The notes beneath the pieces were generated by a model. That model searched no databases and was not told where the DNA came from. It saw only the letters and a program-made list of their open reading frames with translations. From positions 5,890,001 to 5,954,000 of the forward strand of contig NZ_CP047020.1 of assembly GCF_009796285.1 (NCBI RefSeq): a DNA stretch of 64,000 nucleotides. The letters run 5' to 3'. A program made the position numbers and the translations under genes. The stretch comes from Streptomyces broussonetiae. Its GTDB lineage: Bacteria > Actinomycetota > Actinomycetes > Streptomycetales > Streptomycetaceae. Shown here piece after piece: positions 17,880-26,590 of the stretch (the stretch's first letter is position 1; every line of letters starts with the position of its first letter).

Positions 17880-19697
17880 GTGGCGCGCGACAACGCGGCT
17901 CCCCTGCCCACCAACCACCAGGAACTGATCTCGTGGGTCAACGAGATCGCCGAACTGACGCAGCCGGACAGCGTGGTTTGGTGCGACGGATCCGAGGCCG
18001 AGTACGAGCGGCTGGCCGAAGAACTGGTCACCAAGGGAACGTTCAAGAAGCTCGACCCGATCAAGCGCCCGCACTCCTACTACGCCGCCTCCGACCCGAC
18101 CGATGTCGCGCGTGTCGAGGACCGGACGTTCATCTGCTCCGAGAAGGAGGAGGACGCAGGTCCCACCAACCACTGGAAGGCCCCTGCCGAGATGCGGGAG
18201 ATCTTCGCCGGTGAGAAGGGCCTGTTCCGCGGCTCCATGCGGGGCCGCACCATGTACGTCGTCCCGTTCTGCATGGGACCGCTGGGCTCCCCGCTGTCCG
18301 CGCTCGGCGTGGAGATCACCGACTCCGCCTATGTCGCCGTCTCCATGCGCACGATGACGCGCATGGGCCAGGCCGTCCTCGACGAGCTGGGCGACGAGGG
18401 CTTCTTCGTGAAGGCCGTGCACACGCTCGGCGCCCCGCTGGAGGAGGGTCAGCAGGACGTTCCGTGGCCGTGCAACTCCACCAAGTACATCTCGCACTTC
18501 CCCGAGGACCGCGAGATCTGGTCCTACGGCTCCGGCTACGGCGGCAACGCCCTGCTCGGCAAGAAGTGCTACGCGCTGCGTATCGCCTCGGTCATGGCGC
18601 GTGACGAGGGCTGGCTGGCCGAGCACATGCTGATCCTCAAGCTCACCCCGCCGCAGGGCGAGTCGAAGTACGTCGCCGCCGCCTTCCCGAGCGCCTGCGG
18701 CAAGACCAACCTCGCCATGCTGGAGCCCACGATCTCCGGCTGGACGGTGGAGACCATCGGCGACGACATCGCCTGGATGCGCTTCGGTGCGGACGGCCGC
18801 CTGTACGCGATCAACCCCGAGGCCGGTTTCTTCGGCGTCGCGCCCGGCACCGGCGAGCACACCAACGCCAACGCGATGAAGACCCTGTGGGGCAACGCGG
18901 TCTTCACCAACGTCGCGCTCACCGACGACGGCGACGTGTGGTGGGAGGGCATGACCGAGGAGGCGCCCGCCCACCTGACCGACTGGAAGGGCAACGACTG
19001 GACGCCGGCGTCCCAGACCCCGGCCGCCCACCCCAACGCCCGCTTCACCGTCCCCGCCTCGCAGTGCCCGATCATCGCGCCCGAGTGGGAGGACCCCAAG
19101 GGCGTGCCGATCTCGGCGATCCTCTTCGGCGGCCGGCGCGCCTCCGCGGTGCCGCTGGTGACGGAGTCCTTCGACTGGAACCACGGCGTCTTCCTCGGCG
19201 CCAACGTGGCCTCCGAGAAGACCGCCGCGGCCGAGGGCAAGGTCGGCGAGCTGCGCCGCGACCCGTTCGCGATGCTGCCGTTCTGCGGCTACAACATGGG
19301 TGACTACATGGGTCACTGGGTGGACGTCGCCAAGGACAAGGACCAGGCGAAGCTCCCGAAGATCTACTACGTCAACTGGTTCCGCAAGAACGACGAGGGC
19401 AAGTTCGTCTGGCCCGGCTTCGGCGAGAACTCCCGTGTCCTCAAGTGGATCGTGGAGCGCCTCGACGGCAGGGCCGAGGGCGTCGAGACCCCGATCGGCG
19501 TGCTGCCCGCCAAGGGCGCGCTGGACACCGACGGTCTCGAACTGTCCGACTCCGACCTGGACTTCCTGCTCACGGTCGACAAGGACGTCTGGCGCGAGGA
19601 GGCCGCCCTGGTCCCCGAGCACCTCAACACCTTCGGTGACCACACCCCGAAGGAGCTGTGGGACCAGTACCGCGCGCTGGTGGAGCGCCTGGGCTGA
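17880..19697 (+). CDS. pck: Phosphoenolpyruvate carboxykinase, GTP type
   Basis: A 605-residue cytoplasmic enzyme that converts oxaloacetate and GTP to phosphoenolpyruvate, GDP and CO2, the entry to gluconeogenesis. The start is GTG 17880 with AGGAG 6-7 nt upstream. The GTP-class P-loop with its reactive cysteine (FPSACGKTNLAM, Cys273, Lys275) is intact. So are the metal and substrate motifs GDDIAWM, NPEAGFFGVAPGT and GRRASAVPLV. The length matches the family. The gene stands alone, with repeats upstream and two strong hairpins downstream. Confidence 0.96.
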   Translation: MARDNAAPLPTNHQELISWVNEIAELTQPDSVVWCDGSEAEYERLAEELVTKGTFKKLDPIKRPHSYYAASDPTDVARVEDRTFICSEKEEDAGPTNHWKAPAEMREIFAGEKGLFRGSMRGRTMYVVPFCMGPLGSPLSALGVEITDSAYVAVSMRTMTRMGQAVLDELGDEGFFVKAVHTLGAPLEEGQQDVPWPCNSTKYISHFPEDREIWSYGSGYGGNALLGKKCYALRIASVMARDEGWLAEHMLILKLTPPQGESKYVAAAFPSACGKTNLAMLEPTISGWTVETIGDDIAWMRFGADGRLYAINPEAGFFGVAPGTGEHTNANAMKTLWGNAVFTNVALTDDGDVWWEGMTEEAPAHLTDWKGNDWTPASQTPAAHPNARFTVPASQCPIIAPEWEDPKGVPISAILFGGRRASAVPLVTESFDWNHGVFLGANVASEKTAAAEGKVGELRRDPFAMLPFCGYNMGDYMGHWVDVAKDKDQAKLPKIYYVNWFRKNDEGKFVWPGFGENSRVLKWIVERLDGRAEGVETPIGVLPAKGALDTDGLELSDSDLDFLLTVDKDVWREEAALVPEHLNTFGDHTPKELWDQYRALVERLG

Positions 19698-19716
19698 GAC
19701 CCGCGCCCCGCAGACT

Positions 19717-19807
19717 CCACGGCCGGTCGCCGTGCCCTGACCAGCGATCGTCACGACCGGCCGTGGAACGACCCCGGGTGCCCCGCACAACGGCGTGCGG
19801 GGCACCC
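19717..19807 (+). terminator. Tandem hairpins after the PEP carboxykinase gene
   Basis: The first stem is CCACGGCCGGTCG (19717-19729) with CGACCGGCCGTGG (19754-19766). The second, tighter one is GGGTGCCCCGCAC (19776-19788) with GTGCGGGGCACCC (19795-19807) and a 6-nt loop. Both are perfect 13-bp stems. They separate the gene from the convergent remnant that begins at 19811. Confidence 0.7.
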
Positions 19808-19810
19808 GTG

Positions 19811-20517
19811 TCATTTGCCGCGCTCCTCCAGGTACCGGGTGTGCGACTCCTGCCGCAGCGCCGCCGCGTCCCGCAGGGCCGCGGCCAGGCGCTCGGCCTG
19901 CGCGCGGAGCAGGCCGAGCCGGCGTTCCAGATGGCGTCCGGGCGGCTCTGCGCCCGGGGCCGGCCGGGTCCACCAGCGGGTGCGGACGAAGGTGTCCACG
20001 GCCTCCGGGATGTCCTGCCGCACCGCACGCGAGACGGCGTGCACGCCCTCCGGATCCTGGGCCAGGGCCGGATCTCCTCGAAGGCGCCGTCCAGCGAGGC
20101 GTGCCGGCCGTCGAAGAGGCGCCCGGCGGTCGGATCGGCGATGTGCTGCAGCTCCGTGCGGGAGGAGTCGCCGAAGAGGATCGGGAAGACGGGGGTGTCC
20201 CGCCGGGCCCCGGTCAGCGAGCGGTGGAAGCCGTCGAAGTCCCCGGCCCTGGCACCGGCGTTGTTCTCGTAGGCGTGCACCAGCCCATCGGCGACCGACT
20301 GGCTGCCGGGGAAGGGCAGTTCACGGCGCCGGTCGGTGTCGAGGCCGGCCGCGGGCGCCACGGAGGCGACGACCGGGCGACGGTGGGCGGTGTCGGTGAT
20401 GAGTCTCTGCACGGTGTCGGTGCGCAGGTCCTCGGTGAGCCTGCGGACCTCCGCACGGGTGCGGGAGTCCGTGGCGGCGAGCGAGGAGAACGGGAAAAGG
20501 GCGCAACGTCGTCTCAT
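19811..20517 (-). pseudogene. Remnant of a VWA-domain protein gene with frame break
   Basis: The 5' part (20517 down to about 20080) reads like the later half of a von Willebrand A domain in substrate-binding/VWA proteins, with FPILFGDSSRTELQHIA and GRLFDGRHASLDGAFEEIR. The frame then degenerates into Arg/Pro-rich shadow sequence. A different frame picks up a coherent tail (20044 to 19811) with AVDTFVRTRWW and an amphipathic helix ending YLEERGK. No MIDAS motif (DxSxS), signal peptide or first half of the domain is present. The simplest reading is a 5'-truncated, frameshifted and partly deleted gene. Two small unrelated genes are possible but less likely. Confidence 0.55.
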
Positions 20518-20623
20518 CCGGGCTCGCCCTCCAGCGCCGAACTGCGCACAGTGGTTGGCTCCCGGCCCGCGCGTCGCTGCGGGTGCGCGCGGGCCGGGGC
20601 CGATCGGGGGACCCGGGGTGGGG

Positions 20624-21043
20624 TCAGTGGGCGGCGCTGAGTTCCTTGGGGTCGGCGAGCGCGGCGGCGTGCGCGTCCATCCGCTCGGCCGTCAGGATCG
20701 CCGCCGCCGTGTCGGCGCGCGACGCGGCGACGACGAGCGCGCGGCCCGCGAGGGTGTGCGCGCGCCGGTGCAGCGCGGCGGGGTCACCGGTGGCGGACGG
20801 CTGGGCCCGCAGCGGGGCGCGCCCGCCCCGGAGCCGGGCCACCTGCTCGGCGAGCCGCTCGGCGGCGTCCTCCAGGTCGGCCGAGGGTGTCAGCCCGCGC
20901 AGTTCGTCGGTGGCCGCGAGCAGCGCGGCGAGGTGGCCGGCGAGCTGGATGTCCAACTCCTCCTCGCGCGAGCGGTGGGGGAAGTCGGAGGCGGTGCCGG
21001 CCATCGTGCTGTGGACCGACTTGCTGCGGATCGGTTCGTACAT
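20624..21043 (-). CDS. Conserved actinobacterial protein, unknown function
   Basis: A 139-residue soluble, mostly helical protein starting at ATG 21043 with AGGAGG 10 nt upstream. A conserved-looking N-terminus (MYEPIRSKSVH) is followed by an acidic helix (REEELDIQLAGHLAALLAA). The C-terminus is Ala-rich with the motif RAHTLAGRALVVAASRADT. I recall homologues in many streptomycetes without assigned function. No transmembrane segment or catalytic motif is visible. It is separated by 89 bp from the aminotransferase and may be independently transcribed. Confidence 0.75.
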   Translation of the reverse strand: MYEPIRSKSVHSTMAGTASDFPHRSREEELDIQLAGHLAALLAATDELRGLTPSADLEDAAERLAEQVARLRGGRAPLRAQPSATGDPAALHRRAHTLAGRALVVAASRADTAAAILTAERMDAHAAALADPKELSAAH

Positions 21044-21132
21044 GGGGGATGGCCTCCTGTGCTCTGACAGGAAGCCATCCTAGCTTGGATTTCGTCTAAA
21101 GTTGAGCAGTATCACGGAATGAAGCCCGTCGA

Positions 21133-22344
21133 CTACGGCTGGCTGTATCCGTCCAGGAAGTTCCCGATCCGGGTGACCGCGTCCCTGAGGTCGCCGACCG
21201 TCGGCAGCGTCACCACGCGGAAGTGATCCGGCTCGGGCCAGTTGAAGCCCGTCCCCTGGACGACCATGATCTTTTCCTGGCGCAGGAGGTCCAGGACCAT
21301 CTGCCGGTCGTCCTTGATCTTGAAGACCTGCGGGTCGAGCCGCGGGAAGAGATACAGCGCGCCCTTCGGCCGTACGCAGCTGACGCCCGGGATCTGCGTC
21401 AGCAGTTCGTAGGCGGTGTCCACCTGCTCCTTCAGCCGGCCGCCCGGCAGCACCAGGTCGGTGATCGACTGGCGTCCGCTGAGCGCGGCGACCACGCCGT
21501 GCTGGCCCGGCATGTTGGCGCACAGGCGCATGTTCGCCAGGACGGTCAGGCCCTCGATGTAGGAGTCCGCGTGCGAGCGCGGCCCGGAGATGGCCATCCA
21601 GCCCACCCGGTACCCGGCCACCCGGTACGCCTTCGACATGCCGTTGAAGGTGAGGGTGAGCAGATCGGGGGCGATCTTCGCGGTCGGGGTGTGCGTGGCG
21701 CCGTCGTAGAGGATCTTGTCGTAGATCTCGTCGGAGCAGACCAGCAGGTTGTGCCGGCGGGCGATGTCCGTCAGCCCCCGGAGCATCGCCTCGTCGTAGA
21801 CGGCGCCCGTGGGGTTGTTCGGGTTGATGATGACCATCGCCCTGGTGCGGTCGGTGATCTTGCGCTCGATGTCGGCGAGGTCGGGCATCCAGTCCGCCTG
21901 CTCGTCGCAGCGGTAGTGCACGGCGGTGCCGCCGGCCAGGGAGACGGCGGCGGTCCACAGCGGGTAGTCCGGGGCCGGCACGAGGACCTCGTCGCCGTCG
22001 TCGAGCAGGCCCTGCATGGCCATCACGATCAGCTCGGAGACGCCGTTGCCGATGAAGACGTGCTCGACGTCGGTCTCGATGCCGAGGGTCTGGTTGTGCA
22101 TGACGACCGCACGCCGGGCGGCCAGCAGGCCCTTGGCGTCGCCGTACCCGTGGGCCGTCGAGACGTTGCGGAGGATGTCCTCCAGGATCTCCGGCGGGCA
22201 CTCGAAGCCGAAGGCGGCCGGATTGCCGGTGTTCAGCTTGAGGATGCGATGTCCTGCCGCCTCGAGCCGCATCGCCTCCTCGAGCACCGGGCCCCGGATC
22301 TCGTAACAGACGTTGGCGAGCTTGGTCGACTGGATCACCTGCAT
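21133..22344 (-). CDS. PLP-dependent aminotransferase, alanine transaminase-like
   Basis: A 403-residue fold-type I aminotransferase of class I/II. The order is NTGNPAAFGF near the N-terminus, YGDAKGLLAAR, the substrate loop PDYPLWTAAV, INPNNPTGAVY, SDEIYDKI and the PLP lysine region FNGMSKAYRVAGYRVGW. It closely resembles the AlaT/alanine-pyruvate group, which interconverts alanine and pyruvate with glutamate. I chose ATG 22344 (MQVIQSTKL) because family members begin here; an upstream in-frame GTG at 22395 would add 17 atypical residues. It is divergent from the following membrane protein gene. Confidence 0.88.
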   Translation of the reverse strand: MQVIQSTKLANVCYEIRGPVLEEAMRLEAAGHRILKLNTGNPAAFGFECPPEILEDILRNVSTAHGYGDAKGLLAARRAVVMHNQTLGIETDVEHVFIGNGVSELIVMAMQGLLDDGDEVLVPAPDYPLWTAAVSLAGGTAVHYRCDEQADWMPDLADIERKITDRTRAMVIINPNNPTGAVYDEAMLRGLTDIARRHNLLVCSDEIYDKILYDGATHTPTAKIAPDLLTLTFNGMSKAYRVAGYRVGWMAISGPRSHADSYIEGLTVLANMRLCANMPGQHGVVAALSGRQSITDLVLPGGRLKEQVDTAYELLTQIPGVSCVRPKGALYLFPRLDPQVFKIKDDRQMVLDLLRQEKIMVVQGTGFNWPEPDHFRVVTLPTVGDLRDAVTRIGNFLDGYSQP

Positions 22345-22470
22345 GTCCGTGAGCTTACGGCCCGATAACGCTTCCGCGGCCGTGTTTTCCACCACGTGGG
22401 ACGCGGAAGTTTGCCCGGGTATCGCCGTTGGCTGTCTCAGGAGCCGCTTGCGTCCCTAGAATCCGCTGCC

Positions 22471-23166
22471 ATGGCCACCGAATGGGAGGGTGAGGCGGGG
22501 GTGTACGGCACGAAGGGTCCGCACGACGGGCGTACCGAGCGGCCGGACACACCCCCTGCGCAGCCGTCGCCGAACGTCTACCTGCCGCAGGCCCCGGCCC
22601 CGGCGTACGACGCGTACGCCGACCCCGCCGTCGCCCACGGCTGGCAGAACGCCTACGACGACACCCGCGAGCTGCCCCCGGTGCCCGGGCCGGCCGAGCC
22701 GGTCGACCGGCCCGCGGCGGATGAGGGGCGGGCCGCACGGCGTCGGGCCGGGCGCACGGGTGGCCGTCGCGGGGCGGCCGTCGTCGCCGGGGCGCTCGGG
22801 GTGGCAGGAGTGGTCGCCGTGATCGCCGGGCTCGCGGGCGGCTCGGACGAGTCCGGCTCCGGCGGTGGACGCGTCGCCGTCGAGGGCTCCGCCACGGCGA
22901 GCCCCCGCACGGACGCCGGCTCCCCGGCCGCGCCCGGCGAGGCGGGTGCCGTCGGGTCCCCCTCGGCCGCCTCGCCGGCCGTCGGCGCGTCCCAGGTGCA
23001 CGCGCCCGCCGCGCCGGCCGTCACCGCCTCGGCCGCGGCGCCCACGACGCCCCCCGCACCCACGACATCCGGCGCACCCGCACCCACCGCGACGGCTTCC
23101 GCGTCCGGCCTCCCCGGGGGGCAGGGCCAGAGCCATGGCCACGGCGCCGGGAGGCATCGCCACTGA
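22471..23166 (+). CDS. Single-pass membrane protein with low-complexity outer tail
   Basis: A 231-residue protein starting at ATG 22471. Residues 1-90 are hydrophilic and Pro/Asp/Tyr-rich. A basic stretch (RAARRRAGRTGGRR) precedes one transmembrane helix (about 100-122). The rest is a Ser/Ala/Pro/Thr-rich extracellular tail ending in a histidine-rich GQSHGHGAGRHRH. The layout suggests a cell-wall-spanning anchor with a metal-binding tip, but no family is recognised. It is divergent from the aminotransferase. Confidence 0.7.
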   Translation: MATEWEGEAGVYGTKGPHDGRTERPDTPPAQPSPNVYLPQAPAPAYDAYADPAVAHGWQNAYDDTRELPPVPGPAEPVDRPAADEGRAARRRAGRTGGRRGAAVVAGALGVAGVVAVIAGLAGGSDESGSGGGRVAVEGSATASPRTDAGSPAAPGEAGAVGSPSAASPAVGASQVHAPAAPAVTASAAAPTTPPAPTTSGAPAPTATASASGLPGGQGQSHGHGAGRHRH

Positions 23167-23283
23167 CCGCCCGAGGTGAGCCGCCGGCTGCCGGGCGGTG
23201 TCTTCAGGACAGCCGTCGGCGATTTCCCGCCGCTCGCCCGACGTACGGGTGGTGCCGTCGCCCCGCCGGGTGAGAGTTGCTGC

Positions 23284-24037
23284 ATGAATCGACAGCCATG
23301 GCCCGCCCCCGCCGGACGACCGGTGCCCCCTGCAGGCACGCTCGCCTCCGACGAGGACCGCGACCGGGCCGTCGAGCGGGTGCGGGCCGCCGTGGCGGAC
23401 GGCCGCCTGGCGCTCGGCGAGCTGGACGGCCGGCTGGGACGGGTGCACGGCGCCCGGACGCTCGGCGAACCGGCCGTCGCCGTGCGCGATCTGCCCGGAC
23501 CCGGGCCCCGGGACTGTCTGGTCGTGGACCGGGCCCCCACCTCCCGCTTCGCGCTGGGCCTGTTCGGCGGGTTCGCACGCGAGGGCCGGTGAGTCGTCCC
23601 GGAGCGGTTCGTCGCCTGGTCGATGTGGGGCGGCGGTCGGGTCGATGTGGGGTGGCGACCGGGTCGATCTCGCCGAGGCCCGCTTCGCCGCCCGGGAGAC
23701 CAGGATCTGGGCGGTCGCGCTCTGGGGCGGCACCGGGTTTGTCGTCCCCGACAACATCGACGTCGAGGTCAGGGGCCTCGGTCTGTTCGGCGTGTTCCGC
23801 AGGCGCGGCGGCCGTGGAACGGCGCGGCCCGGTGCCCCGCGCGTCGTCATCAGGGGTCTGGCGCTGTTCGGTGCCGTCGTCGCGAAGCCTTGGCAGGCCG
23901 GGAAGCAACACCTCCGCGACCAGGTCTCCTCGACCGTCAACCCGCCCTCGTCACAGGCGAGTTGCCTCGGGGGTCCCGCACAGGGAAACCCCTATGGCCC
24001 GTCCCGCCTTCTTGTTCACACCCCCCTCTCGCATTGA
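23284..24037 (+). pseudogene. Broken DUF1707 / LiaF-like cell-wall response gene
   Basis: Residues from ATG 23284 form a DUF1707 domain (RDRAVERVRAAVADGRLALG...ELDGRLG). The frame stops at TGA 23590-23592, where homologues have Trp (expected REGRW-VVPERF). Reading on, the same frame is lost again at an imperfect 22-bp tandem duplication (23620-23641 and 23642-23663, 19 of 22 identical), which shifts it by +1. After that the C-terminal domain is fully readable (GDRVDLAEARFAARETRIW, NIDVEVRGLGLFG) to 24037. Intact versions are membrane-stress or cell-wall antibiotic response proteins. Two independent lesions argue against a simple sequencing error. Confidence 0.8.
23620..23663 (+). repeat. 22-bp imperfect tandem duplication
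   Basis: TCGATGTGGGGCGGCGGTCG plus GG is followed directly by a second copy with three changes. The unit length of 22 is not a multiple of three and causes the frameshift in the surrounding pseudogene. The three differences suggest the duplication is not very recent. Confidence 0.8.
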
Positions 24038-24106
24038 GAATGCGCATGACAAAGAGCGGGCGGCCGGAACACTCCGGTCGCCCAAGTCGTAAGAGGGGAC
24101 CCCCAC

Positions 24107-24940
24107 ATGAACAAGCCTCTCCTTGCCGTGCTTTCCTCCGTGGCCCTGGCCGGGCTGGGCGCGACCCCGGCCGTCGCCGCACCGCACACCGCCAAGGCGG
24201 CCGCGGTGACGGTCGACTTCGCCGGCACCGTCTCGCTCAGCAACTGCTCCGGCTCCGTGATCCGCTTCCCCAACTCCGCGGACACCGACCCGGCGCTCGT
24301 CCTCACCAACGGCCACTGCCTGGAGACCGGCTTCCCGGACCCGGGCCAGGTCATCACCGGCCAGTCCTCCAGCCGTACCTTCGGCCTGCTGAACTCGGCC
24401 GGCAGCAAGGTCGCCACCCTCCGCGCCAACCAGGTCGTGTACTCGACCATGACGGACACGGACATCACGATCTACCGCACCACCACCACGTACGTGGCGA
24501 TCAAGAAGAACTACGGCATCAGCCCGCTCACCGTGCAGGACACCCACCCGACCGCCGGCACCGCCATCAAGGTCGTCTCCGGCTACTGGAAGACGATCTA
24601 CAGCTGCAACGTCGACGGCTTCGTGTACCAGCTGAAGGAGGGCGACTGGACCTGGAAGGACTCCGTCCGTTACACCTCCGCCTGCAACACCATCGGCGGC
24701 ACCTCCGGCTCCCCGGTGATCGACACCGCCACCGGCAAGGTCGTCGCCGTCAACAACACCGGCAACGAGAACGGTGAGCGCTGCACGGTGGACAATCCCT
24801 GCGAGGTGGACGAGAACGGCAACGTCACCATCCACCAGGGCATCAACTACGCCGAGGAGACGTACATCATCCCGGCCTGCTTCACCACCGGCAACAAGCT
24901 CGACCTGAGCGCGTCCGGCTGCGCCCTGCCCAAGCCGTAA
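24107..24940 (+). CDS. Secreted trypsin-like serine protease
   Basis: A 277-residue S1-family protease. A signal peptide (residues 1 to about 24, ending AVAA) leads to a two-barrel protease domain with His70 (TNGHC), Asp119 (DTDITIY) and Ser200 (GGTSGSP), the full catalytic triad. Ser follows the catalytic Gly instead of the usual second Gly. Several cysteines (NCSG, GHC, YSCN, SACN, ERCTVDNPC) suggest disulfides. No long propeptide is present, so it resembles the short streptomycete serine proteases. A short inverted repeat GCATT-GAG-AATGC lies at 24031-24043, about 65 nt upstream. It is probably exported by Sec. Confidence 0.9.
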   Translation: MNKPLLAVLSSVALAGLGATPAVAAPHTAKAAAVTVDFAGTVSLSNCSGSVIRFPNSADTDPALVLTNGHCLETGFPDPGQVITGQSSSRTFGLLNSAGSKVATLRANQVVYSTMTDTDITIYRTTTTYVAIKKNYGISPLTVQDTHPTAGTAIKVVSGYWKTIYSCNVDGFVYQLKEGDWTWKDSVRYTSACNTIGGTSGSPVIDTATGKVVAVNNTGNENGERCTVDNPCEVDENGNVTIHQGINYAEETYIIPACFTTGNKLDLSASGCALPKP

Positions 24941-24955
24941 GGGGCCCGGCCGCGA

Positions 24956-26566
24956 TCACACCGGGGTACGGCGGACGGACCGGCCCGCGAGCACGTCCGT
25001 CCGCCTGCCGTCCTCGATGACGAACCTGCCGTCGACCAGGACGTACGGGATCCCCGTGGGCAGCCTGCGGGGCTCGGCGAAGGTGGCGCCCGGCGCCACC
25101 GTCCGCGGGTCGAACAGCACCAGGTCGGCCCGGTACCCCTCACGCACCAGACCGCGGTCCGGCAGGCGCAGCCGGGCCGCGGGCCGGGCGGTCAGACGCG
25201 CGACGCACTCCTCCAGCGTCAGCACCCCCAACTCCCGTACGTAGTGGCCGAGATAGCGCGGGAAGGTGCCGTAGGCCCGGGGGTGCGGCTTGGCGCCCTG
25301 GAGGATGCCGTCCGAGCCGCCGGTGTGGGCGCGGTGCCGCATGATCGCGCGGACGTTCTCCTCGTGCCCGACGTGCTGGAGGATCGTCGTGCCGAGCCGG
25401 TCCGCCAGGAGCAGGTGCCGCGCGGTGTCCCAGGGGGCTTCGTCGCGCAGCCGCGCCGCCTGAAGGACCGTACGGCCCACGTACCTGCCCAGCGCCGGGT
25501 CGGCGACGCCGGAGATCTCGATCGTCTCCCACTCCACCGGCACCCCGTGGCAGCCGTCCGCGCCGGTCACCTCCAGGTCGTGCCGTACCCGTTCGGCCGT
25601 CGCCGGGTCGCCGAGCCGGGCCAGGACCTCCTGCGGACCGCCCGCGCTCGCCCAGCTCGGCAGCAGCGCGGCCAGCGTGGTGGAGCCGGGGGTGTAGGGG
25701 TAGGTGTCCAGGGTGAGGTCCGCGCCCGCGTCCAGGGCCCGGTCGAGCAGGGCGAGCAGCTCGGGCGCCCGGCCCTTGTTCACGCCGAAGTTCATCGTCG
25801 CGTGGGCCAGGTGCAGCGGGCAGCCCGCCTCCCGGGTCAGCTCCACCATCTCGGCGTAGGCCTCCAGGGCGCCGGCGCCGTAGGAGCGGTGGTGCGGGCA
25901 GTAGTAGCCGCCGTACGACGCCACCACCCGGCACAGCTCCGTCAGTTCGGCGTCCGGGGCGTACATGCCGGGCGTGTACGTCAGTCCGGAGGACAGTCCG
26001 ACGGCGCCCTGCTCCAGTCCCTCGGCCACCAACTGCCGCATCCGGTCCAGCTCTTCGGGCGTCGCCTCGCGGTCCTCCCAGCCGACGGCGAGCGCGCGGA
26101 CCGTGCCCTGCGGGATCAGGTAGGCCGCGTTGACGGCGATGCCTCGGTCCAGCCGGTCCAGGTACTCGCCGACCGACCGCCAGTCGAACTCGATGTCGTC
26201 GCCGTACCCGTTCCACCCGGTGATCGCCCGCCGCACCTCCTGCAGCGTGCGGTCGTCCACCGGGGCGTAGGACAGTCCGTCCTGGCCGAGGACCTCCAGT
26301 GTGACGCCCTGCGCGGCCTTGGCGCTGTGGTCGGGGTCGCGCAGCAGGGCGAGGTCGGAGTGGGCGTGCATGTCGATGAAGCCGGGAGAGAGGACCAGGC
26401 CCGCCGCGTCCAGTTCGCGTACGGCGCCCGGGCGCTGGCAGCCGGCCGCCGCGGCCTCCTTGACGATCGAGACGATCCGCCCCCCGTCGACCACCACGTC
26501 GGCGCGGTACGACGGTTCACCGCTGCCGTCGACGACGTCGGCGTCCCGGATGACCAGGTCCTCCAT
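24956..26566 (-). CDS. N-acyl-D-amino acid deacylase family amidohydrolase
   Basis: A 536-residue metal-dependent amidohydrolase of the D-aminoacylase group. ATG 26566 is chosen because GGGAGG lies 8-14 nt upstream, inside the longer frame. The metal motif MHAHSD (His67, His69), a THxR-type HHRSYG site, HLAHATMN and GGSDG are present. The position of the zinc-bridging Cys96 of D-aminoacylase is Asp96 here (GQDG instead of GNCG). The family removes acyl groups from D-amino acids. With the PLP deaminase 24 nt upstream and a sugar-acid kinase opposite, N-acetyl-D-glucosaminate is a plausible substrate (inference). Confidence 0.85.
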   Translation of the reverse strand: MEDLVIRDADVVDGSGEPSYRADVVVDGGRIVSIVKEAAAAGCQRPGAVRELDAAGLVLSPGFIDMHAHSDLALLRDPDHSAKAAQGVTLEVLGQDGLSYAPVDDRTLQEVRRAITGWNGYGDDIEFDWRSVGEYLDRLDRGIAVNAAYLIPQGTVRALAVGWEDREATPEELDRMRQLVAEGLEQGAVGLSSGLTYTPGMYAPDAELTELCRVVASYGGYYCPHHRSYGAGALEAYAEMVELTREAGCPLHLAHATMNFGVNKGRAPELLALLDRALDAGADLTLDTYPYTPGSTTLAALLPSWASAGGPQEVLARLGDPATAERVRHDLEVTGADGCHGVPVEWETIEISGVADPALGRYVGRTVLQAARLRDEAPWDTARHLLLADRLGTTILQHVGHEENVRAIMRHRAHTGGSDGILQGAKPHPRAYGTFPRYLGHYVRELGVLTLEECVARLTARPAARLRLPDRGLVREGYRADLVLFDPRTVAPGATFAEPRRLPTGIPYVLVDGRFVIEDGRRTDVLAGRSVRRTPV

Positions 26567-26590
26567 GTCCCGCCTCCCTTTCACCGGCTC

